From: JABMQB01 sp963666575
GTDB lineage: Bacteria; Bacteroidota; Bacteroidia; Bacteroidales; Prolixibacteraceae
Assembly: GCA_963666575.2 (NCBI GenBank)
Contig: CAXXYG010000002.1
Coordinates: 76,275-140,274, forward strand
Direction of reading: 5' to 3'
Length of the DNA stretch: 64,000 nt
Positions within the stretch are counted from its first letter, which is position 1. Every line of letters starts with the position of its first letter. Positions 21,977-30,662 of the stretch are shown here, piece by piece. Under the pieces are notes generated by a model, which saw only the letters and a program-made list of their open reading frames with translations, had not been told where the DNA came from and searched no databases. The position numbers were made by a program, and so were the translations under genes.

Positions 21977-23431
21977 TTAAAAATCCTTTTGAATATTTTC
22001 AAGTAACCTGAAATAAAAACCAATCATTTTTTTATAATTTTCAATGGTAATTCGTTCATTGTCGCCATGAATCCTTGCTAAATCATTTGAATCAAGCTGG
22101 TACGGTGCAAAACGGTATACGTTTTTTGAAATTTCGGAATAATGGTAGCTGTCAGAACTGGCAAGCATTAATGTCGGCGCAACTAGTGTTTTTTCAAAAC
22201 TCTCTTTAATTGTTTTATTCAGGATTAAAAAGGCTTTGTTATCAACAGGTGAAATCAAAGCCGGGTCTTTCGACAGATTGATAGCTTCAATTTTTATCCT
22301 CTCATCATCAATTACATCGGTTAAATATGCTAACATTTTATCTTTAGTATCGCCCGGAAGCAGCCTGTAATTAACTGTAGCAAATGCTTCAGTAGGCAGG
22401 ATATTGTCTTTTATACCGGCTTGCAACATTGTAGGGGCTGTTGTTGTCCGTACAGAAGCATTCCCTGCTCCGGAGCCGGTATAAATACTTTTTAAAATAC
22501 CTCCTAAAAGCCATTTGTTGGCAAATACAATACGTGCCGGCCAGGGAATTTCTGGGCCAATATAACTCATAAAATCGTTTACAGGTTGTGTAAACCGTGG
22601 AGCTGGCCTGTTGTCTGTAATTTTTACAACAGCTTTTGACAAAACAGAAATGGCAGTTTCAGGAAGTGGCATTGACGAATGCCCACCCTCGTACTCACAG
22701 CTTAATTTAACTGTTAAGTAACCCTTTTCGGATGTGCCAATGGTTGCCACAGGTAAAGTTAGCATAGGGACAATCCCACTCGAAATAACCATTCCTTCAT
22801 CCAAAACCATTTCGGCTTTAATACCTTGCGATTTAAGATATGCCGCCATTGTTTTTGCTCCCTTCCCACCAACTTCTTCATCGTCGCCAAATGCCAGGTA
22901 TATAGTGCGTTTGGGAATAATACCTAAAGCAATTGTTTGTTCTACAGCCTCTAAAATTGAAATTAAACTTCCTTTGTCGTCAAGTGTACCCCGGCCCCAA
23001 ATAAAAGTGCCATCATTTAAACCCGAAAAGGGTGCTTGTTCCCAGTTTTTTTCAACAACCGGAACTACATCCTGATGTGCCATTAATACAACTGGTTTTA
23101 ATTCTGAATCGCTACCCTGCCATTTGTATAAAAGTGCATAATTGTGAAAAATTTGTTTCTCCAACATTGAAGAAGCCAATGGGTAGGTGGTTTCTATAAA
23201 CCTATGAAATGCAGCAAATTCAGCTGTGTCGTTTAATTCTTTGTCTTCGCGCGAAATAGTTTTAAATTGAATGGCTTTGGTAAGATTCTGAATAGCCGAT
23301 TCGGGTACTGTTACTGCATCTTTTAAATCAATATCTACCTGTTTTGATGAGTAATAAAACGTTTTTACAACCAATACTAATACTAACAATAATAAACCTA
23401 ACCCAATGTATTTTAAAATCTTTTTTAGCAT
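21977..23431 (-). CDS. M20 family carboxypeptidase (CPS1/PM20D1-like), membrane anchored
   Basis: A 484-residue zinc metallopeptidase with an N-terminal membrane helix (about 4-25). The dinuclear site is visible in LMAHQDVVPV (His, Asp), GRGTLDDKG (bridging Asp) and DDEEVGGKGA (general-base Glu-Glu). The dimerisation domain follows with GYLTVKLSCEYEGGHSSMP, and SDSYHY near the C-terminus gives the last ligand. Related enzymes release C-terminal residues or hydrolyse N-acyl amino acids. The active domain probably faces the periplasm. It is divergent from ligA. Confidence 0.9.
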   Translation of the reverse strand: MLKKILKYIGLGLLLLVLVLVVKTFYYSSKQVDIDLKDAVTVPESAIQNLTKAIQFKTISREDKELNDTAEFAAFHRFIETTYPLASSMLEKQIFHNYALLYKWQGSDSELKPVVLMAHQDVVPVVEKNWEQAPFSGLNDGTFIWGRGTLDDKGSLISILEAVEQTIALGIIPKRTIYLAFGDDEEVGGKGAKTMAAYLKSQGIKAEMVLDEGMVISSGIVPMLTLPVATIGTSEKGYLTVKLSCEYEGGHSSMPLPETAISVLSKAVVKITDNRPAPRFTQPVNDFMSYIGPEIPWPARIVFANKWLLGGILKSIYTGSGAGNASVRTTTAPTMLQAGIKDNILPTEAFATVNYRLLPGDTKDKMLAYLTDVIDDERIKIEAINLSKDPALISPVDNKAFLILNKTIKESFEKTLVAPTLMLASSDSYHYSEISKNVYRFAPYQLDSNDLARIHGDNERITIENYKKMIGFYFRLLENIQKDF

Positions 23432-23550
23432 TTTTATCTTTTTTATAAACCAACTAAAGATAATACAATTATTATATTGATTAAGTTGAAATTGTTAGCA
23501 AATATTTGATTGTTAAAACAAGGCTCTCTGCATTCAGTCGATAGTTTTTG

Positions 23551-23558
23551 TAATTTTG
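23551..23558 (+). promoter_or_regulatory. Promoter -7 element for ligA
   Basis: TAATTTTG matches TAnnTTTG exactly, 24 bases before the ligA start codon. No convincing TTG box is found at the -33 distance. Confidence 0.45.
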
Positions 23559-23582
23559 TTTAAAAGCTTTTGAATAGAAAAT

Positions 23583-25580
23583 ATGGAAATTAAGAATGCT
23601 ATAAAAAATTTACGTGCCGAACTCCACGACCATAATTACCGCTATTATGTATTGTCACAGCCTGTTATCAGCGATTATGATTTTGACATGAAAATGAAAG
23701 AGCTGGAGAAATTAGAAGCCGCATATCCTGAGTTCGACGATCCTAATTCGCCTACCAAACGAGTGGGTAGTGATATAAGTAAAGAATTTGAACAGGTGGT
23801 TCATGAACGGCCAATGCTTTCACTTTCAAATGCTTATTCCGAAGAAGAATTAGTAGATTTTGATACCCGCATAAAAAAAATTATTGGCGACGAATATGAG
23901 TATGTATGTGAGCTTAAATTTGACGGTACTTCCATTAGCCTGACTTATGAAAACGGGACTCTTTCAAAAGCTGTTACCCGCGGTGATGGAACCAAAGGAG
24001 ATGATGTAATTACCAATGTCCGCACCATTCGCACTATCCCATTAAAATTACGCAATTCAGGTTATCCTGATAAATTTGATATCAGGGGCGAAATTTTATT
24101 GCCATTTAATGTATTCGAAGAGATTAATAAAGAACGTGAAGAGAATGGCGAATTGCCGTTTGCCAATCCCCGTAATGCTGCTTCTGGGACTCTTAAAATG
24201 CAGGATTCATCGGTTGTGGCATCCCGAAAACTGGATGCCTATTTGTACGCTTTGTTAAGCGACAATTTACCTACTGATAGTCATTATGCTAACTTACTAG
24301 AAGCTCAGAAATGGGGTTTTAAAGTTTCGGAAGACACACAAATATGCAAGGATATTAATTCTGTTATTGAGTTTATACACACTTGGGATCACAAACGGTT
24401 TGATTTACCAGTGGCTACCGATGGAATAGTAATTAAAGTTGATTCGCACCGGTTGCAGGCAAACCTGGGAAATACTGCCAAGTCACCTCGTTGGGCCATT
24501 GCCTATAAATTTCAAGCCGAAAATGCTGTCACAACTTTACGGTCGGTGACCTATCAGGTAGGACGCACAGGTGCTGTAACACCAGTAGCCAACCTCGATC
24601 CTGTTTTGTTGGCCGGGACAACTGTAAAACGGGCTTCGTTGCACAATGCCGATATTATTGCCAATTTGGATTTACACTTGCTCGACAAAGTATTTATTGA
24701 AAAAGGAGGCGAAATAATTCCTAAAATAACCGGTGTTGATATTGCTGAACGCCACCCTATGGCTTCGCCTGTTAAGTTTATTACTGAATGCCCCGAATGC
24801 CAAACTCCGCTGGTTAGGGAAGAAGGCGAGGCAGCTTTTTATTGCCCCAACGAAGAGGGGTGCCCACCTCAAATAAAAGGGAAAATTGAACATTTTGTAG
24901 GCCGCAAAGCAATGGATATTGATGGCCTGGGGCAGGAAACTATTGACTTATTATACAATCAAGGGCTTATTTCCAATGTGTCTGATTTGTATGCCTTAAA
25001 AAAGGAACAAATTTCTATACTCGAACGGTTGGGTGATAAATCGGCCGATAGGATTTTGGAAAGTCTCGAGAATTCAAAAAATGTGCCTTTTGAAAAAGTA
25101 TTGTTTGGTTTGGGGATTCGGTATGTTGGAGAGACTGTTGCTAAAACACTGGCTAATAAACTCATCAGTATCGATAAAATACGGACCGCCACAGTTGAAC
25201 AATTGGTTGATATTGATGAAATTGGCACCCGCATTGCCGAAAGCCTTGTGGATTATTTCTCGAAAGAAAAACACAATGAATTGATTGATTTTCTAAAAGA
25301 AACCGGATTAAAAATGGAGATCAGCAACGAACAACAAGCCAATAAAACTGACAAACTGAAGGGATTAAGTATTATTATATCAGGTACATTTGAAACCCTT
25401 TCGCGCGATGAAATTAAAAAACTTATTGACCAGCATGGTGGTAAAAACGTTGGTTCTATTTCAAAAAAAACCAGTTATTTGGTGGCAGGCGAAAAAATCG
25501 GGCCCAGCAAACTAGAAAAAGCCCAGAAATTAAATGTACCCATTATTTCCGAGGATGATTTTTTAAAGATGATTGAATAA
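23583..25580 (+). CDS. ligA: NAD-dependent DNA ligase
   Basis: Seals nicks in duplex DNA during replication and repair using NAD. The 665-residue protein has the Ia domain (HNYRYYVLSQPVISDYD), the adenylation domain with Lys112 in CELKFDG, the OB fold (VGRTGAVTPVANL), a four-cysteine zinc finger (CPECQTPL and FYCPNEEGCPP), helix-hairpin-helix repeats (FGLGIRYVGETVA) and a C-terminal BRCT domain (GLSIIISGTFE). All catalytic motifs and the full length are present. It has its own promoter and is divergent from the M20 peptidase gene. Confidence 0.97.
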   Translation: MEIKNAIKNLRAELHDHNYRYYVLSQPVISDYDFDMKMKELEKLEAAYPEFDDPNSPTKRVGSDISKEFEQVVHERPMLSLSNAYSEEELVDFDTRIKKIIGDEYEYVCELKFDGTSISLTYENGTLSKAVTRGDGTKGDDVITNVRTIRTIPLKLRNSGYPDKFDIRGEILLPFNVFEEINKEREENGELPFANPRNAASGTLKMQDSSVVASRKLDAYLYALLSDNLPTDSHYANLLEAQKWGFKVSEDTQICKDINSVIEFIHTWDHKRFDLPVATDGIVIKVDSHRLQANLGNTAKSPRWAIAYKFQAENAVTTLRSVTYQVGRTGAVTPVANLDPVLLAGTTVKRASLHNADIIANLDLHLLDKVFIEKGGEIIPKITGVDIAERHPMASPVKFITECPECQTPLVREEGEAAFYCPNEEGCPPQIKGKIEHFVGRKAMDIDGLGQETIDLLYNQGLISNVSDLYALKKEQISILERLGDKSADRILESLENSKNVPFEKVLFGLGIRYVGETVAKTLANKLISIDKIRTATVEQLVDIDEIGTRIAESLVDYFSKEKHNELIDFLKETGLKMEISNEQQANKTDKLKGLSIIISGTFETLSRDEIKKLIDQHGGKNVGSISKKTSYLVAGEKIGPSKLEKAQKLNVPIISEDDFLKMIE

Positions 25581-25713
25581 TTTTCTGGAAATAAAATAGC
25601 CTATTTTGTTAGCCTTTTAGAGTATGTTTAGAATCATTTCTTTAAGATTTTCTTATTATTTGATTATTCTCGGCCAAAATGCCGGATTAAAGATTCAAAT
25701 TATTTCTTTTTAC

Positions 25714-25721
25714 TATTTTTG
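25714..25721 (+). promoter_or_regulatory. Promoter -7 element directly before the DUF6913-dapA operon
   Basis: TATTTTTG is an exact TAnnTTTG match ending eight bases before the start codon at 25730. If used, the mRNA would have a 5' end of only a few bases, so the first gene would be nearly leaderless. Confidence 0.4.
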
Positions 25722-25729
25722 TTCGAGCC

Positions 25730-26233
25730 ATGAGTCTAAAAAATAAATATGCTTATTATTTGCTTAACAAACAGCTGGAAAAAACCGTAAGGGCAGCTCA
25801 GTTTGTTAATCTGGAGAAAGTCAATAAAATTGGTCTTCTGTGGCATATTTCTGAAACCGATGCTTTTCATTTTATTACAGATTATTTTCAGAATAAGCAG
25901 GTTATTTGCAGGCATTTGTGCTATTCGGGAAATCATACCGAAGAAATAGCCAATTCATTTTCGGATAAGGATTTAAATTGGCTGGGATTTCCAAAGTCTG
26001 GAATTGTTGAAACATTCCTGCAATCCGATTTTGATATATTAATTAATATTTCGGTTACAAATAGTTTTCCTTTGCAAGTGATAACAGCATTATCAGGCGC
26101 AAAATTTAAAATTGGCTGGACGTTAGAGGCCAATAATTATTTTGATATGACAGTTGATGTCAGTAAAAACTGCAACGCTAAATACCTGGCTGAGCAGCAG
26201 ATTTTTTATTTGAAACAATTTAACAAGGATTAA
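25730..26233 (+). CDS. DUF6913-type protein of unknown function
   Basis: A 167-residue protein with no recognised catalytic motif and no signal or membrane segment. Its central part (VNKIGLLWHISETDAF, then FLQSDFDILINISVTN) resembles a small alpha/beta domain. Proteins of this kind are found next to dapA in Bacteroidetes, and here dapA starts one base after its stop codon, so co-expression is certain. A link to diaminopimelate synthesis is therefore plausible but unproven. Confidence 0.7.
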   Translation: MSLKNKYAYYLLNKQLEKTVRAAQFVNLEKVNKIGLLWHISETDAFHFITDYFQNKQVICRHLCYSGNHTEEIANSFSDKDLNWLGFPKSGIVETFLQSDFDILINISVTNSFPLQVITALSGAKFKIGWTLEANNYFDMTVDVSKNCNAKYLAEQQIFYLKQFNKD

Positions 26234-26234
26234 A

Positions 26235-27113
26235 ATGGACCAACTTTTTAGAGGGGCAGGTGTTGCGTTGATAACACCTTTCAAAACGGATTCTTCGGTG
26301 GATTATGATGCACTGGGGAATATTGTTGATAACCAGGCCGCTGGTGGAATGGATTACCTTGTAGCATTGGGCACCACTGCCGAAACTGCTACTCTTACTG
26401 AAAGTGAAAAAAATGATGTTGTCCGTTTTATTATAAAGAAGTCGGCGGGCCGTTTGCCAGTTATGGTAGGTATGGGAGGTAACAACACCCAGGCTGTTAT
26501 TGATAGTATTAAATCGGCTGACCTGGAGGGTGTTGCCGGATTATTAATTGTGACTCCCTACTACAATAAACCAACCCAGAATGGGTTATACCAACATTTT
26601 ATGGCTATTGCCGAAATGTCGCCATTGCCTATTGTTTTGTACAATGTTCCTTCACGTACGGGTACTAATATGGAAGCAGAAACGGTAATCCGCCTGGCAA
26701 AAAACTCAGAAAAATTTGTTGGTATTAAAGAAGCTTCTGGCATTTTATCGCAATTAACGGTAATTGAAAAGTATACTCCTGCCAACTTTAAGCTTATTTC
26801 GGGCGATGATGTTTTAGCATTGCCAATTACTGCAATTGGGGGAGTTGGTGTAATTTCAGTATTAGCTAACGCCTTACCTGCTGCTGTAAGTTCATTGATT
26901 CATAAAGCTACTGAAGGCGATTACAAGGGTGCCCGTGAGATGCATCACAAGATGATTGATATATTTAAACTAATTTTTAAAGAAAATAATCCGGGAGGAG
27001 TTAAAGTGCTAATGCATATTCAGGGAATTATTGAGAATGTGCTGCGATTACCTTTATGCCCAGTGACTGAAGCTCATTATGTGGAATTAAAAGAAGCATT
27101 ACAAAATATATAA
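26235..27113 (+). CDS. dapA: 4-hydroxy-tetrahydrodipicolinate synthase
   Basis: Condenses pyruvate with aspartate semialdehyde in the lysine/diaminopimelate pathway. The 292-residue TIM barrel shows Thr47-Thr48 in GTTAET, Tyr136 and Arg141 in LYNVPSRTG, and the Schiff-base Lys165 in VGIKEASG; the glycine-rich GVGVISVLAN segment is also normal. It follows the DUF6913 gene by one base and ends in a strong terminator. Length and motifs are complete. Confidence 0.96.
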   Translation: MDQLFRGAGVALITPFKTDSSVDYDALGNIVDNQAAGGMDYLVALGTTAETATLTESEKNDVVRFIIKKSAGRLPVMVGMGGNNTQAVIDSIKSADLEGVAGLLIVTPYYNKPTQNGLYQHFMAIAEMSPLPIVLYNVPSRTGTNMEAETVIRLAKNSEKFVGIKEASGILSQLTVIEKYTPANFKLISGDDVLALPITAIGGVGVISVLANALPAAVSSLIHKATEGDYKGAREMHHKMIDIFKLIFKENNPGGVKVLMHIQGIIENVLRLPLCPVTEAHYVELKEALQNI

Positions 27114-27145
27114 AAAAAGAGCCGTTTTTAGCGGCTCTTTTTTTT
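27112..27145. terminator. Bidirectional intrinsic terminator between dapA and the barrel gene
   Basis: GAGCCG (27119-27124) pairs with CGGCTC (27132-27137), with seven A residues before and eight T residues after. It serves dapA on the plus strand and the convergent outer-membrane protein gene on the minus strand. Confidence 0.9.
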
Positions 27146-27740
27146 ATAATATTTTTGCTCCAAGCGTAAACAGGAACGTATTACTTTTTGAATTTAAATC
27201 TGCTCCTGTAAAAACATTACTCGAACTACGCTCCATTCTTACATCAAACGTTAACAACAAAAAATCTATTCCAATTCCAAGCTGGTAACCCATAAAATTA
27301 TCTTTTAAATCATTGGGCGAAAAAGGTGAACTTTGTCCATCCACTTCTTTTTTAGTTACAAAACTAAACACCGGGCCAGCCATAGCTCTAAAATTAAAAG
27401 CTTCGCCATCAAGAATTTTTCCTCCAATTAATACCGGTACATCTACCATGTCGTAATTAAACGAACTGATTGTCTGCAGTGGATTAGGGTCCAGGACGTC
27501 CTTGATATCTCCACCTTTTGAAATATAATAGGCTTCAGGCTGAATGTAAATCCGATTAATATTGATGCGGCCAAAAGCTCCAAAGTGAAAATTGTTAATA
27601 GTTTCGGGATTATACTGGCTTCTATCGGTTGTTAATTTTGAACTGTTAAATCCTGCTTTTAATCCCAGGTCGAGGCTATACTGGCTATAAACCGCATGTG
27701 AAACTAGAAAAAGTGTGATTAAAAATGCTAATTTTTTCAT
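27144..27740 (-). CDS. Outer-membrane beta-barrel protein, PorT-like family
   Basis: A 198-residue exported protein. The signal peptide MKKLAFLITLFLVSHAVYSQ is followed by alternating hydrophobic strands: SLDLGLKAGFNSSKL, FHFGAFGRININRIYIQPEAY and the terminal strand NTFLFTLGAKIL ending in a hydrophobic residue, as in eight-stranded OMP_b-brl_2 proteins. The role is unknown; many relatives are small porin-like or structural barrels. It shares a terminator with dapA. A minus-strand TAATTTTG (27824-27817) lies about 77 bases upstream of its start as a likely -7 element. Confidence 0.82.
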   Translation of the reverse strand: MKKLAFLITLFLVSHAVYSQYSLDLGLKAGFNSSKLTTDRSQYNPETINNFHFGAFGRININRIYIQPEAYYISKGGDIKDVLDPNPLQTISSFNYDMVDVPVLIGGKILDGEAFNFRAMAGPVFSFVTKKEVDGQSSPFSPNDLKDNFMGYQLGIGIDFLLLTFDVRMERSSSNVFTGADLNSKSNTFLFTLGAKIL

Positions 27741-27816
27741 GGTTTATTTTTTTGGTAAAACGAGAATAATTGTTAAAAAGTATCTGTTTTATTTTTTTCT
27801 GAAAGTTGCTACTAAA

Positions 27817-27824
27817 CAAAATTA
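27817..27824 (-). promoter_or_regulatory. Promoter -7 element of the PorT-like gene
   Basis: The minus strand reads TAATTTTG, an exact consensus match. The -33 box is not evident. Confidence 0.4.
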
Positions 27825-27978
27825 CAATTTTTCATTTTAATTCTACTTAACTTATGCGTTGAATTTATTATTGTTTGAGTGTTTATAACTGCCATAGGAT
27901 TTAATATTTCTAAGAAATAATACACTGTTTTCAATAGGGTTAATGTTTTATACCACAGCAGAAATAGGGATAATTTGA

Positions 27979-28010
27979 GGGCGCAGAGAATTTAATTTTC
28001 CTTTGCGCCC
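27979..28010. repeat. GC-rich palindrome in the 27741-28094 intergenic region
   Basis: GGGCGCA (27979-27985) pairs with TGCGCCC (28004-28010), extended by three further pairs, with a T-rich stretch to the right. No plus-strand gene precedes it, so it is not a clear terminator for a known unit. The right side (CTTTGCGCCC, then TTTTGCG near 28027-28033) looks like a degenerate direct repeat of the kind scattered through Bacteroidetes genomes. The rest of the 354-base gap holds only the promoter element noted at 27817. Confidence 0.45.
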
Positions 28011-28094
28011 TTTATTTTCTTTTGCTTTTTGCGTGAGTTAATTGCCGAATACGATGTTTTTAAATAGTAAAAACATAAAGAGGATTTATAATGA

Positions 28095-29954
28095 TTAATC
28101 GTTTTCTGCTACCGGCATTAAGTCTTTAGCCATTTTAACCAGTTGAATAAATTCAGACCTGTAGCCTTCATTGTCGTTGCCTTTTGCTGAAGTAGCCCAT
28201 TCAATTATTTTATCCATTTCCGAATTTCCTCTGAACTCAGAATTACGCAAAACCATACCAAATGAAGCCACCGCAGCCGAAAACCTGAAATTGGTTGATG
28301 TTTTTGAGGTGTTTATTAATTTGTTTTTGATTGGTTTTTCATACAATTTGCTCTTTTGGTCATCTGGATCTTTGTACCGTAGTTTTATGGTTAATAACTC
28401 ATTGGTTTTGCCTCCTGAAGATGTTTTATTAGCCTGGTATTTAAGTAGATCAATTGTTGGAACAGTTTCTTCACTTCCGGCAGGAATGATCTCGTACAGG
28501 GCCGTAACGGTGTGCCCCGCTCCCATTTCACCGGCATCTTTGGTGTCATCGTTAAAATCTTCATTGTTGAGCAAACGGTTTTCGTATCCAACCAACCTGT
28601 AGGCTTTAACTTTTTGTGGATTAAATTCCAACTGGAATTTTACATCTTTAGCTATTGTAAATAATGTACCGCCAAATTCTGAAATAAATACCTTGCGTGC
28701 TTCCTGAATGTTGTCGATGTAGGCATAATTGCCATTTCCTTTATCTGCCATTATTTCCATTTTATCATCTTTGTAATTGCCCATACCAAATCCGAGGACA
28801 GTTAAGAAAATACCGTTGTCACGTTTGTTTTCAACTAATCGCTCCATATCAGCATTGCTCGAAATACCCACATTAAAATCGCCATCGGTAGCAAGGATGA
28901 TGCGGTTATTGCCTCCCTTGATAAAGTTTTCTTCAGCAATTTTGTAAGCCAGTTTTATGCCTTCGCCACCAGCAGTTGAACCGCCTGCATTTAGTTTTTC
29001 AATGGCATCCAGAATTTGTCGCTTGTTGTTTCCGTGTGTCGAATCCAAAACTTTCCCGGCAGCTCCTGCATACACAACTATTGCCACACGGTCATTGGGG
29101 CGTAATTGATTAACCAGTAATTTAAATGCTTTTTTTACAAGTTCCAATTTATTGTACGCATTCATCGACCCAGAAACATCGAGTAGGAAAACCAGGTTAG
29201 AGGATGGCAAATCGGTTTTATCAATACTCTTTCCCTTTAATCCAATATGTAACAGATGGTGGCTGGTATTCCATGGGCAAACTGATAATTCAGATGTTAC
29301 ACTAAAAGGGTATTTACCTTCCGGTTCAGGGTAATCATAGTTAAAATAATTGATCATTTCTTCAATCCTGACAGCGTCTTTAGGTGGCAATTGCCCACGG
29401 TTAATATAACGGCGTACATTTGAATAAGCTGCATTATCCACATCAACGGAAAAAGTGGATAGTGGCGCAGAAAGTACATTTTTAAAACCATTTTCGTGAA
29501 TAGCCGAATAACCTTCGGTATTCCATGCAACCTGAGGCATAACCATTGAAGCCACTCCCCTTATTCGCATGTTTTTATGAAAAGCCGTTGAAACAGCCCC
29601 TGTAGGCTCTGTCTTTTTTCTGGAACCATACCCTACTACAACCATTTCATCCAACTCGCTAACAACTTGTTTTAGTGTTACATTAATAGTAGTTCTGTTG
29701 TTAATTTTAATTTTTTTTGTTTTCATCCCAACAAAACTAAAAACCAGTATTTTGTCAGAAGGTAAAACTTCAATTTCATATAATCCATTGCTATCTGAAA
29801 TCGCCCAGAGATTAGAATTTTCTGTTTTGACTTGTACACCGGCAAGATAGTTTCCTTGTTCGTCTGAAATAGTACCCGAAATATGTTGTGTAGTTTGAGA
29901 AGAAGAAAGAATTGAAAAAATTATTAAGATGTTTATCAAAAGAATTGTTTTCAT
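28095..29954 (-). CDS. von Willebrand factor type A protein (YfbK-like) with CarboxypepD-reg domain
   Basis: A 619-residue exported protein with a signal peptide (to about residue 20), a CarboxypepD_reg-like domain (about 24-95), a SusC-type segment LDEMVVVGYGSRKKTEPTGA (101-120) followed by MRIRGVASM, a YfbK N-terminal region, a vWA domain with the MIDAS motif DVSGS (259-263), and a C-terminal DUF3520 region. There is no receptor barrel. The vWA domain is expected to bind a divalent ion and a protein partner. It is divergent from an ECF sigma factor gene, and the anti-sigma-like partner two genes away shares the SusC-type segment, suggesting a single envelope-sensing module. The function is unknown. 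Confidence 0.82.
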   Translation of the reverse strand: MKTILLINILIIFSILSSSQTTQHISGTISDEQGNYLAGVQVKTENSNLWAISDSNGLYEIEVLPSDKILVFSFVGMKTKKIKINNRTTINVTLKQVVSELDEMVVVGYGSRKKTEPTGAVSTAFHKNMRIRGVASMVMPQVAWNTEGYSAIHENGFKNVLSAPLSTFSVDVDNAAYSNVRRYINRGQLPPKDAVRIEEMINYFNYDYPEPEGKYPFSVTSELSVCPWNTSHHLLHIGLKGKSIDKTDLPSSNLVFLLDVSGSMNAYNKLELVKKAFKLLVNQLRPNDRVAIVVYAGAAGKVLDSTHGNNKRQILDAIEKLNAGGSTAGGEGIKLAYKIAEENFIKGGNNRIILATDGDFNVGISSNADMERLVENKRDNGIFLTVLGFGMGNYKDDKMEIMADKGNGNYAYIDNIQEARKVFISEFGGTLFTIAKDVKFQLEFNPQKVKAYRLVGYENRLLNNEDFNDDTKDAGEMGAGHTVTALYEIIPAGSEETVPTIDLLKYQANKTSSGGKTNELLTIKLRYKDPDDQKSKLYEKPIKNKLINTSKTSTNFRFSAAVASFGMVLRNSEFRGNSEMDKIIEWATSAKGNDNEGYRSEFIQLVKMAKDLMPVAEND

Positions 29955-30080
29955 GGTAACTGTTTTTAGTTAATAATTTTGTTTTACACCAGTAGGATGC
30001 AACAATCCTTTGTTTTCCATAAATTATTTTTTTTAACATTCGAATTATCCTAATTTTAAAGAGAAATGTAAATACGATAC

Positions 30081-30662
30081 ATGCCGCTAATTCCAATAAA
30101 AGGAAGATTAAAAAACCTGTCTGACGATGAATTGCTTGTTTTATTCTTAAAGGATAAAAACATGGTAGTTTTGGGTGAATTGTATGGGCGGTACATAAAT
30201 TTGGTATATGGGGTTTGCCTGAAGTATTTTTCGGAGAAGGAAGATGCCAAAGATGCTGTGATGCAAATCTTTGAAAGAGTGAACGAGGAAGTTTTTAAAC
30301 ACAAAATTACTAACTTCAAAGGTTGGTTATACGTGGTTACAAAAAACTTTTGTTTGATGGAAATCCGAAAAAATAAAAACTTTCGGAAGATTCAAACAGA
30401 AGAAAATAGTTCTGTTTTTATGGAAATTGGCATTGAAACTCATCCTATTGATAAAGAGCAGGATTTAAACCTTGAAACAGCTCTGTTGGAATGTATTAAA
30501 AAATTAAAATTGGAGCAAAAACAATGTATACAGCAGTTTTACTTTGAAAACCGGTGTTACCGCGAAATTGCGAAGGATTTAAATCTGGAAGAAAAAAAAG
30601 TAAAGAGTTTTATTCAGAATGGGAAACGTAACTTAAAAATTTGTTTGGAAAAACAAAAATGA
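30081..30662 (+). CDS. ECF-type RNA polymerase sigma factor
   Basis: A 193-residue sigma-70 family protein. Region 2 is seen in LGELYGRYINLVYGVCLKYF and AKDAVMQIFERV, ending in KGWLYVVTKNFCLMEIRK, and region 4 in LKLEQKQCIQQFYFENRCYREIAKDL with its helix-turn-helix. It lacks region 1.1 and 3, as ECF factors do. The next gene overlaps its stop codon by four bases (ATGA) and encodes a membrane protein with an N-terminal cytoplasmic part, presumably its anti-sigma factor. It is divergent from the von Willebrand gene. The regulon is unknown. Confidence 0.9.
   Translation: MPLIPIKGRLKNLSDDELLVLFLKDKNMVVLGELYGRYINLVYGVCLKYFSEKEDAKDAVMQIFERVNEEVFKHKITNFKGWLYVVTKNFCLMEIRKNKNFRKIQTEENSSVFMEIGIETHPIDKEQDLNLETALLECIKKLKLEQKQCIQQFYFENRCYREIAKDLNLEEKKVKSFIQNGKRNLKICLEKQK

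Noticed and set aside
27979..28010. Terminator of an unseen plus-strand transcript
   Set aside because: No gene on the plus strand precedes it; repeat-like character is a better description.
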